NCBI GenBank assembly: GCA_900642245.1
Contig: CAAAJI010000025.1
Span: 5,279-28,344 of the forward strand
Direction of reading: 5' to 3'
Origin: Fragilaria radians
Lineage: Eukaryota > Bacillariophyta > Fragilariophyceae > Fragilariales > Fragilariaceae
Length of the DNA stretch: 23,066 nt
Part shown: positions 8,512 to 18,748 of the stretch, piece after piece
Numbering within the stretch: position 1 is the first letter of the stretch
Layout: every line of letters begins with the position of its first letter
Translations under genes and position numbers: made by a program
Notes under the pieces: generated by a model
Databases searched by the model: none
What the model was told of the DNA's origin: nothing
What the model saw: only the letters and a program-made list of their open reading frames with translations

Positions 8512-10459
8512 ATGATACACCAATTGAACCATTCCGTCCTATATAATGAAAGGAAATCTGAAGAAGTAAGAAGTGACAACCACAGTTTGGTCTCAGATTC
8601 AGGCGATGAAAATAGTGTTCATACGGAAACAAGTCAAAGCAGTGACAGTGATTCCTCCTCCAGTTCAAAGAGTCGAAGTGATTGTTTTTTCACAACAAGA
8701 CATCGGGATTCGTCCTGTCCAAACCAGCCGAGTGATTCTTCCCGCACAAGACGACGCAGCTTCATTTCAAGGTCAAGTCGATTTACCCGAAGAACAAAAA
8801 GCAATAGCTCAAAATGCATCTTGGAATCTATTCCCGAAGAATCCCGCCAAGTACGAAGGGTTGAGCAACCATCTCTCCTTGTTTCGACTATATTACTTCT
8901 TCTGTGCCTCTTTTCCATTGTTGGATATCCTAGCGATGTCATTTGGCAACGGTTACGAAAGCCCAGAACTCTTCTCACTCTATCGCCAAAATTTGTTGAT
9001 CAATATCCCTTCACAAACTTCCTTGATGTAGATGAAATGCTTCCGACTACAGGACAGAAAAAGATTGTGGGTATGTACTGGCAAATACCTCGTTGCGGAG
9101 GAACTACTCTGAAGCATATCTTAGGCACCTGTTTACGTCGAGTAGCTGCCTCTCGAACAAGTGCTGATTACTGCGACATGAATTCACTACAGATACAAAC
9201 GTGTCAAACCAAAGTGGGCACCTTTGTCAATGCTGACCCTAGTGACCATGGTGGAATCCAAAGATGCAAAAGAATGGAACTTATTCAAAGCGAAATACCC
9301 GATGTCATCGTATCCTCTCGAATTCTTCATGCGGCTACTTTATATGATGAAGACCATAAGGGAAGAATTTTTACAATCATGAGGAATCCCATTGAGCGTG
9401 CTGTTTCCACCTTTTACTACCTTCAAAACGCATATTGGGAACGTCACTATCGTCCTGAACTAAAGGAAATGACACTTTTAGACTATGCTGCCTTACCCGA
9501 TACTTCCAACAATTGGATGACTCGTTGGTTGACCGGAAAAAATGCGGAACCAACTCTTACACGTGACGACCTTGAATTTGCCAAGGAATTGCTCAGACGC
9601 AAATTCTTGATCTTATTGACTGATCAGATGGCAGCAAGTATTGAACGTTTACTGTATTACATGAACTGGGTCATAGATGAGTCACATTTCGAAGAGACAA
9701 GAACTTGTTTGTTGGGGAACACAAAGAAAGATAGAGGCCAGAACCGTAATAAACACGTGATGCCTGAGAAGGATTCTCCTGAATATCAAGCACTTCTCGC
9801 AATCAACGAGTTAGACTTGGAGCTTTATGAATATGCCACTGATCTTTTTAAGGTATGTGTTTAATCTACAAATCAATATATTTCCCCAAAAAGAAGGGTT
9901 CAAAATTCTAATCTTCGCATAGGATCAACAGGACATAATCATGACACGGAGAAATCAACGAACAAGTGAATTATTCATAGAAGGTGGCTTGGATTCAAAT
10001 CTGGATCACCTTGGCCATATTAGTCAATTGTCCGAGCACGAGGCTGCTAGTGCAGCGGCAGCACTTATGGCTCGCCCTCCAGATGCTGCGTCTATGCAAT
10101 CAGTGGAAGCAACAAACAATTTAGTAGCCACAGCTCTCATGATTAAGTTACCCAATCGGACATCCATCAAGAGAAAAAAAGATGAAAGTGATATGATCTC
10201 AAACCTCATCTCTAGGATGCAAGGATCAGCAAGGAAATGGTCAGCTTATCGGGGTGTACCAGTGGAAGCAAAGTCCTTTGAGAAGGATTATTCTGGTAGT
10301 CAAGATAATGGGGAAGGAAATCCGGTTGATGAATCTGCTACTGAAGAGACAACATTACTCGGCAATGACACGTTTCTTCGGGATTCAACGAAAGAAAACG
10401 GAGAAATGCAATCGGAGAACGCAACTGCTGAAAAACTGTCCTTACCTGAATCAAGATGA
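8512..10459 (+). CDS. Type II membrane sulfotransferase C with long C-terminal extension (two exons)
   Basis: Exons 8512-9852 and 9923-10459 join in phase 0 to give 625 residues. Residues 1-118 are polar, Ser-rich and then Arg-rich. A transmembrane segment lies at about 119-139, giving a type II topology typical of Golgi sulfotransferases. The lumenal domain has QIPRCGGTTLKHIL (191-204), the 5'-phosphosulfate loop, and IFTIMRNPIERAVSTFYYL, the 3'-phosphate motif with Arg291 and Ser299 at the canonical +8 spacing. This is the pattern of the sulfotransferase 2/3-type carbohydrate or protein sulfotransferases, distinct from A and B. Several Cys (207, 221, 231, 252, 399) could form disulfides. 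Exon 2 adds 178 polar residues of no recognised family (Ala-rich near its start, acidic at its end). If the intron is retained the protein ends four residues later, at 9864. Acceptor is unknown. Confidence 0.82.
9853..9922 (+). other. Spliceosomal intron, 70 nt, phase 0
   Basis: The donor is AAG/GTATGT and the acceptor GCATAG/GATCAA, with a CTAAT branch-like sequence about 14 nt before the acceptor. Splicing opens a further 178-codon frame that is stop-free in AT-rich DNA, which supports the join. Confidence 0.75.
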
Positions 10460-12949
10460 AACCTCCCCAGTTAAGCCCTATAAAAAGAACAAATATTGAC
10501 AATTTTAGAGAATGTATCCAATCATCTTTGTTCTTTTGTGACTTCCTATATGTAGTGCACCAAGCAATTCAACGATACGGACATAGTTAGTCTAGTTTGC
10601 ATGTGACCTTTTCATGTGGAGCTCAACTGACTCTTTAATCCTCAGTTGCATGTAGTGAAATCAGATATTTATAGTTGAGAATACTTGTAGTTATGGACCA
10701 ACAAGGCATTTTTGACCAAAGCCTAAAGTTTTCAAAACAAATACTTCGGATAAAATATTTTTAGAATTCTAATTTTTATACTGCTGGCACTCGCAAAAAG
10801 GTACTGGTGGAGTTTTTCTTCTCCATACAACCACGTTTATATGAAGAAGTTTATCGAAACAGCACCTCTGTATCTTGCTTGGTTGCTACCTTAAACAAGG
10901 GGATTTTTGTTTTACATTGACTTTGATGTTGTAGAATCTGACACAGAGCTCCATGTGAATTGCAATACTCATCAAGCTAGAGATTGTAATGCTTAGTGTC
11001 ATGAACTTACAGAACTTTTTTCATCCTGAATAAGTTTGATGCATCCACTAACCTTAATTATTTTCTGAATTTGTTGATGCGTGAATTTCTATAGCTGAGC
11101 AGTCGCAGCGTCCAAAGAAGAAGATCAAAGAAAAAAGTGAGTTCTCGGTAATGAATGGGAACTCGTTAGACTGGATATTAACTTTACTCCATCTCTTTAC
11201 CATTAGAAGTTAGAACTTTACAAAATACTCTGTCACTTCCAAGAGGACAGTCTACTCTGCAGAGAGACTATTATACCATTTTATTTTTTCATTTTCAAGA
11301 TGCCTCAGTTTAGGCACTTACCTATTGGAAATATCCCTCATGTTCACTCTTGAATTATTTTTATCTGTTTATGATATCCATTAGGGATTTTAGGAAATAA
11401 AGTTAAATGAGCCGGATGATCGTGGATTAGCTATATTAGTAGTCACATCTTTCAAGTGCAAGATCCATGGAAAGCAAATACACCAAGGTGTCTTTGTGCA
11501 TGCTCGTTCGATACAAACCAAATCATGTTTATTGTGTTTAAAAGGACATAACATTAATTCGTGACCTCAAATGATTGAATAACACCTTAAAAGCTGCTGT
11601 TTGAAATGGTGATGATGAAGATGATGATCTTGAATAGAATGATTCAGTTGTGGATAAAGATGAAACCCAATAAACAAGAATCAATTGAGTTTGAGAAAAA
11701 GGGAGCTAGCTCCATAGGTTCCCAGAGAATTGAAGAACAGTATGGATGGTGTGATCCTAAAGCTTTCAGGATCATTGATGCATCCAAAGATGGCAGGGAG
11801 CTCACAGTGAATTTAGCAGACATTGTATCAATGATCCTGGAGCACTCACAATATTGAAGCAGTTTCTATTAAGAATTCAATTATCCTGATGTAGAGGTTG
11901 ATACGGCGATCATAAAGAATGTAAGCAGATAAATGTGTTCGGAGTTTGGAAAGAAATCAATAAACAGTTATCATCGCAAAATCGAGAAATATGAAATCAA
12001 AGGAGATCCTACTCTACTTTATCCTTGCAAAAGACTATTTACAAACAATGAAGATAGTGGGATTGTTGTTGACGATTTACAACTTTATATTTTATATAGG
12101 TACATAAGTTGTCACAAAAATTTGAATTGCACATGATACTGTTGGAAAATCACACCGTCGATTGTCATTTCAATTTCAGAGCTGCGTCAAGATAGATTGG
12201 ATTGCTTTCTAGTGTTGACTTAGCACTGTAGCGGAATACATGTTACTTGTCAATCCACTTGTTTTTGACGCAATTGTGGAATGTTCAATTTTTTTGCTTT
12301 AGATTTCGTTTGAGTTAGCATGTAGCTTTATTCAATTTTTGGAGATTTTTTTGCAGAATTTGATTATGCTCTTTGCTCTGCCATAATGGAATGATTTTTG
12401 TTCCATTAGTTGCACTTCGTTGATGGTAAGATAATAATAGCAAACAAGTTTAATTCTTGGGGAATTTACAAAAATTGTAATACTTTTTATCATCAAAGAC
12501 CATACGAATGTAACGGAGCGGAGTTGGCCCCATGTAGTATAGCTCATTATGCCCCGTCGATAATCTGATATAGATATTTTGCATCTTACCTTTGAGTCCA
12601 CATTGGGGCGCCGGCGCTTGGATTTATTGAATATTTCTTTGAAAAAGTTGAAAATGAATGTTGGAGATGCAATAAAAAAACAGATATTGTAGAAGCAAAA
12701 AGAACTATCAAACATTCCTGCACACTTAAGAAAGTTAACGTGGCTGTATTGCAGAGAGCAATACAAAGTATTTCAAAGTGGCCTGTAGCGCACAAGCCTG
12801 CACCTTTCAAATTGCTTGCAGAAAAATAGTCGTTTTAGCACAAATGTTTGCCTTGAACATGGGTGTAATCGAATGATACGCAGTGACCTTTTGGTACCTT
12901 CAGATTACGTAGTGGAAAAATTCAAGGAATAAATATTTGATAACAAAGC
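10460..12949. other. Long AT-rich intergenic stretch with unassigned fragments
   Basis: No intact gene is recognisable. A Lys-rich reading (about 11100-11145) and an Asp/Glu-rich reading GDDDEDDDLE (about 11607) are followed by short open frames at 11606-11857 and 11933-12136. The plus strand at about 12640-12828 has an open frame containing CWRC and HSC that might be a remnant of the zinc-binding N-terminus of the MULE downstream. None can be named with confidence. The region is probably composite transposon debris. Confidence 0.4.
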
Positions 12950-14206
12950 AATCATGGTGGAACACATGAGGAAGCAAGATTTACGTGAAGATGGAGTAAA
13001 GTTGAGCTACATGACCTTGAAATTGTCAATGACAGCGTTATGAAATCGTTTGGAAAAATTCGACCTTTCCTCAATGTTCTGAATGAACATACACCAGAAT
13101 CACATACTGCATTTGAAGTTGATGGTGAAAATCGGTTTTCGAGGTGCTTTACATGTCCGCCAAGCTCAAAGAATGCCTTTGAAACGTTCATTCCACTGAT
13201 AGCATTTGATGCATGTGCAACAAAAAACTCATATAAAGGAGTTATTCTGGCATGCTATGCAGTTGATGGTGCTGGCCAAAGTATGCCTTTGGCATATGCA
13301 TTAGCGTCAATGGAGGATACAAATAATTGGAATTGGTTTATGCAGCATTTGAATGCAGGAATTGAAATGATTCAACAAAACAACTCAAGCGTTACTGTTC
13401 TCAGTGGTAGAGAAAAAGGGATCCATGCAGCGGCAAAAACGTATTTACCATTAGCTAGCCATGGCAAAGCTCAATGAGTTTAACACTATTATGACCCAAT
13501 TACAGGGACCTGATCAAGCTGCATACCAATATTTGGATCAATTGCCGCGAAATTGTTGGACAAAAGTGTTTTCTAATTGCCAAATATGGACATGTTACGT
13601 CAAATGTTACTGAGACCTGTAATAGCTGGATTAAGGATTCCAGAGAAGACAATCACTTTTTTCTCATGGTGAAAATATAAAGGAAGACAATGACCTTATT
13701 GTATCAAAGGAAAGCATAATATGAATTATCTGAATCAAAGTTTTCCAAAGAGTTCCTTAAAACAATGAATGCAGCAATTGAAAAGAGCTATTTTATGGAT
13801 TGTCAAGCAGCTAGCGAAGATTACTTTTGGTAACATTGGCTGGAAATGAATACAAAGTGGATTTGCATGCTAAGAAATGTTCGTGTGGGCATTACAATAA
13901 TGTCCTTTGGCCATGTCCTCATTTAATTGTCGTGAGCTGTGAAAAAGGGTGTGATTTAATGGAATTCATTGATGAAAAGTATAAAATATCTACTATTTTA
14001 ATGCTCTACAATGTTACAATATACCCAATTGCAATTGATGACATTTAAGCAGATGCAACATTACCAGCTCAAATTGTTGCTCAATGAGGGCAGCCAAAGA
14101 AGGTTTAAATATGAAACAGAAGTGAATTGGAAACTGAAGATTTACCGATTGTCTGCTCAAGATGTGGGGCACATGGCCATAATATAAGGACATGCAAAAG
14201 AAGAGA
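12950..14206 (+). pseudogene. Mutator-like (MULE) transposase relic
   Basis: Pieces in several frames follow MULE order. At 13040-13477 lies the transposase core: a fragment like the usual xYLxxLxxxNPxS, then GENRFSRCF, the acidic position in LIAFDACATKN, YKGVILACYAVDG, MPLAYALASMEDTNNWNWF with the conserved E and W, and SGREKGIHAAAKTYLP. After a frameshift near 13470, FNTIMTQLQGPDQAAYQYL continues, then YGHVTSNVTETCNSW, matching the xxTSNxxExxNxW motif. A SWIM zinc finger (CSCGHYNNVLWPCPH) lies at 13878-13922 and a CCHC knuckle (CSRCGAHGHNIRTC) at 14154-14195. Stops and frame changes show it is inactive. Such enzymes cut and paste elements with long terminal inverted repeats, which I could not find here. 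Confidence 0.85.
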
Positions 14207-14343
14207 ACAAGGTGACAGAGTTGAACATCATTAATAAATATATTACGAACTCAATCTACTTCTTACGTTCTTCCATAAGAATTTTATTAATGATAAAAAG
14301 TTGTACAATTTTGTACATATTTTCAGTACTACCGTCTTCCCCC

Positions 14344-14369
14344 AAATATAACAGAATTGTGTTATATTT
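14344..14369. repeat. 26-nt near-perfect palindrome
   Basis: aaatataaca-gaattg-tgttatattt has only one mismatched pair. The flanks carry a C run at 14339-14343 and a G run at 14379-14389, which could extend the stem. It shares the aattgtgtt core with the palindrome at 14432-14453. Confidence 0.75.
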
Positions 14370-14401
14370 AAGTTTTATGGGGGGGGGGGACAGAAATTGT
14401 A

Positions 14402-14467
14402 AGACTTATGTTTGAATATAGCACCTTTTTTATACAACACAATTGTGTTGTATTTGAATATAAGTCT
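14402..14467. repeat. 22-nt perfect palindrome nested in an 8-bp inverted repeat
   Basis: atacaacacaa-ttgtgttgtat at 14432-14453 is a perfect palindrome. It is bracketed by agacttat (14402-14409) and ataagtct (14460-14467), which pair with each other. The structure could be a foldback terminus, a short palindromic element, or a protein-binding site of the adjacent transposon. Confidence 0.75.
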
Positions 14468-14653
14468 ACCTTAGTTATCCAGCATTTTAATTGCGTAATT
14501 GTCACTGGATTTGGCTAAAAAACGTTCATAGTGGGATATTCAACTGCATATGTAAAAACAGATTGTTCATTGATATCATGAACATCAATACTCCAGTTTG
14601 CAAGGAAGAGGCTGAATGAATCTCCAATTCGCTACCACTGCAATCATCATTGA

Positions 14654-16115
14654 TCAATGAATCAAATACGCAGAATTAGTGTTATCTTGAATATTCGCAT
14701 CTTGTTTCATGTATGCAACAAGTTGATCTCGATACTGCTTCCAACTATTGCTGTTGCCATTCAGCTTTTGATTCAAACACTCAAACAGAGTTGAAGATCC
14801 ATTTTCAGGGAGAAAACATTCAGGAGTTTCTAGAGTACCAACTTCTAATTCAAAATCATTGCTCAAAAGTTTGCCATAGAGTGCATCCCAAGATTCTTTG
14901 CAATATGTAGCTTCAAAGAGTGCTTTTTGAGGCGGTTGTAGTTTGTCCAGTTCAAAGTCACTTTTTGGAACCAATCCTGTTATGTTAAATGAATTTCGAA
15001 TGCACTCATGTGCCATTGTCTTAATCCAATCCAGTGTCTAATTGCTAACTACCATATATGATGGTACTTTGGGATTTCCAGCTTTGGTTTGCAGGCATGT
15101 ATCCTACAAGGCTTGGGCAATGTAACCATCATAACAAGTTTGATAGAATGCTTGGTAGCTGCGGTTTATGGCAACATCCAATGGTTGCAAAATGTTCGTC
15201 ATATTTGGTGGTACAATGGCAACAAACACATTATGTTTTTCAAGAATCTTTGATTTTGCAAGGTTAAGATGCACACCATATGTATCTATAACATAGAGAA
15301 CTGGATCACGATAAAAAGCGGTTTCTTGTTGACTTAGGACAACAGTTTTTGTAAAACCAAGCAGTATGTCATCATTCCACATTCCAGTCTTATTCACATC
15401 AACAAGAATATCAATGGGGACTGCTGGCTTATTCCCCCCCCCCAAAAGGATACGTGGACGTAGCATAACACCATCAGCAGTAATGGCAAATGTGACCGAA
15501 AAACCCTTTTGGGAAGTTCCCCCTTTACGCATCAATACTTCACGACTTCCCTTAGTTGTTATTGTTGATTTTGGCTCAGTTTCGAAATATCTGGGTTCTT
15601 GGTCCATATAAACAATGCTCTTAATCTGAATTCCTTTTTTCAATAATATTATGAACTTCTTGAATGAATCAACAACAAATAGCATCTGCATTTTCTGGTA
15701 GTGATCAACATGAGGTTTGTCTTCTAGAAACAAGGCGCTTACTATTTTTAAAATTAGAGAGCCATCCTGTGGAGGCTTTAATTCTTCCCCTGCCTACACT
15801 TCAGGGTGGAGCTCTTTAAACAAGTTCAGTGCTTTTTGTTGAATATAGTGATCTTTAACATGAAGACCCTTTGCATTTTTTCTAATATCCAACTATGCAA
15901 TGGTTCTTCCAATTCTGTATACTTTGCAGGACTCCCACCACCATTCAAACGTCTTGCCTTTTGAGATTCAACATCAGCATTTAACAATGCTGCTTCAAAT
16001 TCTTCTCTCTTATCAACCCACCCTTGCAATGTCTCAATGCTTATTCCATTTGCTTTTGCAATGTCTGGAAGACCTTTTCCAGTATCTTGGTATCCGTAAT
16101 CCTAGTAAGCTTAAG
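14654..16115 (-). pseudogene. pogo-like DDE transposase relic (Tc1/mariner superfamily)
   Basis: Read on the minus strand, the parts are in family order. First comes an N-terminal helix-turn-helix (GLPDIAKANGISIETLQGWV, about 16015-16080). Then comes a CENP-B-like segment, RRLNGGGSPAKYTELEEPLHSWI (two pieces, within 15826-16000). The DDE_1 domain at 15104-15733 has the first Asp in YMDQEPRYFE, the second in VLYVIDTYGVHL, and the third in LQPLDVAINRSYQAFY. The C-terminal part, with MAHECIRNSFNITGL, lies in another frame at 14654-15016. The 209-codon central frame is intact and all three acidic positions are present, but frame breaks on both sides make the gene non-functional as it stands. A run of ten C at 15434-15443 lies inside the central frame. 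The 5' end stops about 140 bases before gene B. Confidence 0.88.
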
Positions 16116-16258
16116 ATCTAAGGTGACATTTCTGCACTAGGCACTAGATTACTTGTATTCGTGGATATGAAGTCATAGACACGGACATCCTGAACATTTT
16201 TCGAGCTTTGGTCACATTAGTTGAAATTCATGCGTAGTTTTCTTTCTCTTTATCAGCA

Positions 16259-18151
16259 ATGAACGGATATAGATACACACTTTCTCTATTAATGTGTGCA
16301 ACCCTTTTAACAGGATGCTATTGCCAACAGCAAAGGATACAAGAACAACAACAGCAACAACAGCAGCCACAGCAGGTGCAACAACAACTGCAACAACAAC
16401 TGCAGCAGCAGCAGCAAACAGCAACAACCCCTCTTCGTGGCGTTGGACAGCTTGTATCTTCACCTAGATCGGTTTCTTCCTATTCATCGGAATCGTTACC
16501 TGACAGTGATAAAAGTGATAATGGAGTCATATCGGCGGATGCTGCAATAAAGTATCAATCGGATCGCGACTATACTTCGACGGTTCACGACTCGGAAGTG
16601 ATATCATCTCGGGGTCCTGCAAACCAGAGACTTTCGAGAACGGAAACAGAAAATGAAAATCTCGTGGTCGGATCTACAAAGACATTTTCCGCCCTCGATC
16701 AGAGAACATCGGTTGGAGCTGGAGGTGGTCTTCGTGGTTCTCAAGAGTCAGCCTTACTACCTTCGTCCGGAATGGAAGCGGAAGGTTTAGGAGACCGATT
16801 AAATGGTAATTTGATGAACAAAGCAAACAACGTTAGACAGAGTAATGAAGAAGGCGCTGAAGATCCAATTAATCTCTTGAATACCTCTGGTAATGTGCGT
16901 CAACCTCTAAATGGAATTTCGAATCAAGAAGTTACTGGTCACAGCAAGTCATTTGTGTATCCCGACCATGTGCAGGGATATGCCACTGGATCTTCGTCAT
17001 CCAGCACACAAGGAAGACTAGTTGATGACAATATCTCGAAAAATCTAAATTCCCAGAGAAATCAAGACAATATTGAAGTGAACACCCAATTTCAGGCAAC
17101 TCGATTGGGTATCGGCGACTCCGGGCAAGTTAATCTAGATACTAGTTCTTCAGTTCAAGGAATGGGGTCGCAATTAAAGAACTCCCAAATATCTGATCAG
17201 CAAATCAATAATTTAGATCCCAGCAATTCTCAGACAAATGAGTTGTCATCTAATGAGGCGATGCCTAGTGTATCCTCTTTAAACAGTCAAGGAAACCTTC
17301 CTTCCAAGCCAAAACATGGGAAATTTGATATTCAAGAGGACACGGCTGAATGCAAGCCTTTAGAGCCACAGGAAATTCCTGTCTCACCCACGTGGTTATC
17401 GTCCTATCCTGGAAGTGGTTCCAAAATGGTCTGGCGATTAATTGAATCAATTACTGGGTTGTCCACGGGAGATGATATTGACAGTAATGGTCAGGTATCT
17501 AAGGGTGTTGCCGTTACTGTCAAAACTCATTATCCAGCACACGCTCCAGAAGATTTATTTAAATCCAAAACGCTGAAAAATATCAATAGCGCTATTTTGT
17601 TGATTCGAAGTCCAATGTTTGCTATCCCTGCATACTTTCGAATTCAGTACATGCAAAAGAACGATTCGCTCATGCCTTCTGAGGAGCCCCCCACAAAGTC
17701 TTGGATATCCTGGCGAAATGAAAACTTTGATTCCGAGCTCTCCTTATGGGTCAAGCTTGTCAATTGGTGGATGGAGAATTATGATCGAGATAACCTACAC
17801 GTCCTTCCCTATGAATATATTTCCTCTCCCAAAAAGGGATCCGATGAACTTCAAAAATTAGGAAACTTTCTTGGGAGTGTTGATCAGGTAATTGCCTCAC
17901 ATTTGATTGAGCCGGAGAAATTTTGCTGTATATGGGAAATGATGGTTGACAAATCTAAACTTTTACAGTCTACCAAGAAAAAGAAACCAATCTATACTGC
18001 AGAACAACTAGAAGCCATGATTCAAGCGCTTGTCAAGATTCGGGATAATAGTAAATCCTTCCCGGAGTTTTATAAACTTATGGATGAGTATTTGGGCAAC
18101 ATTGTAGCCACAAAAAGGGCAGTCATGACCCGCAAGGGGAAAAATGGATAG
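16259..18151 (+). CDS. Secreted sulfotransferase-like protein B (intronless paralogue of A)
   Basis: 630 residues in one exon. A signal peptide is evident (MNGYRYTLSLLMCATLLTGC, cleavage likely near residue 22). Residues 23-53 are almost pure Gln. Residues 54-360 are Ser/Asn/Gln-rich and of low complexity, a much longer linker than in A. The C-terminal domain matches A throughout: PTWLSSYPGSGSK (377-389), VKTHYP (421-426), AILLIRSPMFAIPAYFRI (445-462), SWRNENF (484-490), WWMENY (503-508). In the 3'-phosphate motif the +8 serine is Ala458 and RNP is RSP, so PAPS binding may be altered or lost. A helical, Lys-rich tail follows. The likely site of action is the secretory pathway or cell surface. 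The start is the only ATG giving the signal peptide. The upstream boundary abuts the pogo-like relic. Possibly an active enzyme, or a scaffold that kept the fold. Confidence 0.8.
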   Translation: MNGYRYTLSLLMCATLLTGCYCQQQRIQEQQQQQQQPQQVQQQLQQQLQQQQQTATTPLRGVGQLVSSPRSVSSYSSESLPDSDKSDNGVISADAAIKYQSDRDYTSTVHDSEVISSRGPANQRLSRTETENENLVVGSTKTFSALDQRTSVGAGGGLRGSQESALLPSSGMEAEGLGDRLNGNLMNKANNVRQSNEEGAEDPINLLNTSGNVRQPLNGISNQEVTGHSKSFVYPDHVQGYATGSSSSSTQGRLVDDNISKNLNSQRNQDNIEVNTQFQATRLGIGDSGQVNLDTSSSVQGMGSQLKNSQISDQQINNLDPSNSQTNELSSNEAMPSVSSLNSQGNLPSKPKHGKFDIQEDTAECKPLEPQEIPVSPTWLSSYPGSGSKMVWRLIESITGLSTGDDIDSNGQVSKGVAVTVKTHYPAHAPEDLFKSKTLKNINSAILLIRSPMFAIPAYFRIQYMQKNDSLMPSEEPPTKSWISWRNENFDSELSLWVKLVNWWMENYDRDNLHVLPYEYISSPKKGSDELQKLGNFLGSVDQVIASHLIEPEKFCCIWEMMVDKSKLLQSTKKKKPIYTAEQLEAMIQALVKIRDNSKSFPEFYKLMDEYLGNIVATKRAVMTRKGKNG

Positions 18152-18748
18152 CTGAGCAAAGGATATTCATTTCTTTTCAACAGAACGAAAAAATGCCTTG
18201 TGCTGAACTCAAAATGACTTGGGTGAAAATCAAAGGTAGAACTAAGTATTCATTATTGGTATCAAAAAATTTCAAGTTCCTTTATAAAGTATTTTTTATT
18301 CCCACAAGTGTTCTCTTCATAGATTCTGACAAAAATGCAAAATGTATCAAATTTCCTATTATTCAGATAAGAGTATACATAGATTATAAATTGTATTCCA
18401 CAACCTCTATAGTTAATGCTAGATCGTGTGCACTCGACATTTTGTGATACTTGGATTGAGTCTAGTACTTGCTTGAGGCAGGGTTGGAAATAAATTAGAA
18501 TCTTAATTTTAACTGAAAGAATTAGATGTGACAAAAATGGGATGAATAGGGTTTTATGGTATAGAACGTTTGTAAAAGTTAAGAATTCTCCTTCTATACT
18601 TCTATACCTTTGTCTGTAACGGCCAAATCGCAGAAATTCCAGTGTGTAGAAATGAAATTCCTCAAACAAACTCTTGTCAAGAGTTTAGTTTTTGGCAGGA
18701 TAAGTAACAATTACTACCTTGCTACCTAGCATTGCTTAATCACATCCC
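18152..18748. other. Intergenic region upstream of the channel gene
   Basis: Between the stop of gene B and the start of the channel gene on the same strand. AT-rich; small overlapping frames on both strands show no family resemblance. It should hold the terminator of B and the promoter of the channel gene. Confidence 0.4.

Larger units (their letters stand above)
14207..14653. other. Spacer between MULE and pogo relics with palindromes
   Basis: No coding sequence is recognisable. The notable contents are two palindromes, reported separately, and an 11-G run at 14379-14389. A CAGTACTACCG sequence at about 14323 could be the eroded terminus of the pogo-like element, since such termini often begin CAGT, but no matching inverted copy was found near 16115-16258. 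Confidence 0.4.

Noticed and set aside
8573..9031. 152-codon frame overlapping gene C in another frame
   Set aside because: It is a shadow of the Ser-rich exon of gene C, which has the transmembrane segment and sulfotransferase motifs.
12332..12810. Minus-strand frames of 74 and 144 codons
   Set aside because: Low-complexity, Phe/Ile-rich translations typical of AT-rich DNA; no recognisable domain and no splice support.
16212..16463. Minus-strand frame with Ala/Val-rich translation
   Set aside because: It is the antisense of the poly-Gln coding repeat of gene B.
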